From contig OY821519.1 of assembly GCA_963682025.1 (NCBI GenBank), positions 10,715,668-10,779,667 on the forward strand: 64,000 bases of DNA. The letters are read 5' to 3'. Origin of the DNA: Cordilura impudica. Taxonomy: Eukaryota; Arthropoda; Insecta; Diptera; Scathophagidae. The number at the start of each line of letters is the position of its first letter. The stretch's first letter is position 1. Made by a program: the position numbers and the translations under genes. The notes under the pieces are model-generated. The model was given only the letters and a program-made list of their open reading frames with translations. It was not told where the DNA came from and made no database searches. Of the stretch, positions 63,741 to 64,000 are shown one piece after another.

Positions 63741-63921
63741 TACATATAAGTATATTATTGGCATGCGAATTCTTAAGCTATCGTTGGACAGAGGACAATT
63801 TCTAAATTATATTTTGTATTTATTTTTTATAAGTTTATTAATAGTAAAAAAATTATAAAGGCCATAACGGTTGGATTCTTTCACTTTCAAAAATGGACTT
63901 TCGGTCAGTTCTTGCGAGAAA

Positions 63922-64000
63922 ACAAGTAAGAAAATTTTATAGGATAGCTTATACCATGTGTTTAGAGTAAGGGATTTAGGTCCATCTAATTGGATGTAGC
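63922..64000 (+). mobile_element. INE-1/DINE-1-like family-1 element, cut by the window edge
   Basis: AACAAGTAAGAAAATTTTAT, then CTTATACCATGTGTTTAGAG and TCTAATTGGATGTAGC match the start of the 53452 copy. The remainder lies outside the window. The palindrome region is deleted. Confidence 0.7.

Overview
The window is nuclear DNA of a higher fly (Brachycera, probably a calyptrate such as a blowfly). The base composition is very AT-rich. The three multi-exon genes have GT-AG introns and closely resemble Drosophila families. The intergenic and intronic DNA is packed with INE-1/DINE-1-like elements, Helitron-like elements, MITEs and a heptamer satellite. No tRNA, rRNA, CRISPR array or bacterial feature was seen. 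The species is inferred, not proven.

Layout. 1-8.6 kb is gene-free and holds Helitron-like elements (179, 2252-3377, 3479-3847), a foldback element (5831-6762) and two related MITEs (7108-7586, 8100-8560). 9181-13822, minus strand, is the DEAD-box RNA helicase Rm62/p68 in three visible coding exons; its second intron holds a mobile element built on a minisatellite. About 1.1 kb away, head to head, lies Exo70 (14955-25089, plus, nine exons, 701 aa), an exocyst subunit. Its 7.3-kb third intron contains an intronless SAM-domain gene (16256-16900) and an INE-1-like element into which 5.4 kb of TTAAAAA heptamer satellite has expanded. Converging on Exo70 from the minus strand is a secreted protein with nine Kazal modules (659 aa), whose six coding exons span 25326-57835. 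Its first intron is 21 kb and its last intron is a five-rank stack of transposons inserted into one another. 57.8-64 kb is a mobile-element landscape upstream of that gene: a decayed Tc1-like element split by a hAT-like foldback, a long-inverted-repeat MITE, and the start of another INE-1-like copy.

The three conserved genes are unrelated in function (RNA remodelling, vesicle tethering, secreted protease inhibition), and nothing suggests a shared pathway. The notable biology is the repeat architecture: repeated nesting, satellites seeded inside Helentron-like elements, insertions 25-40 bp from splice acceptors, and recoverable target-site duplications that allow relative dating. Exon boundaries were read by eye from splice signals, reading-frame continuity and remembered family similarity; no alignment or database search was run.
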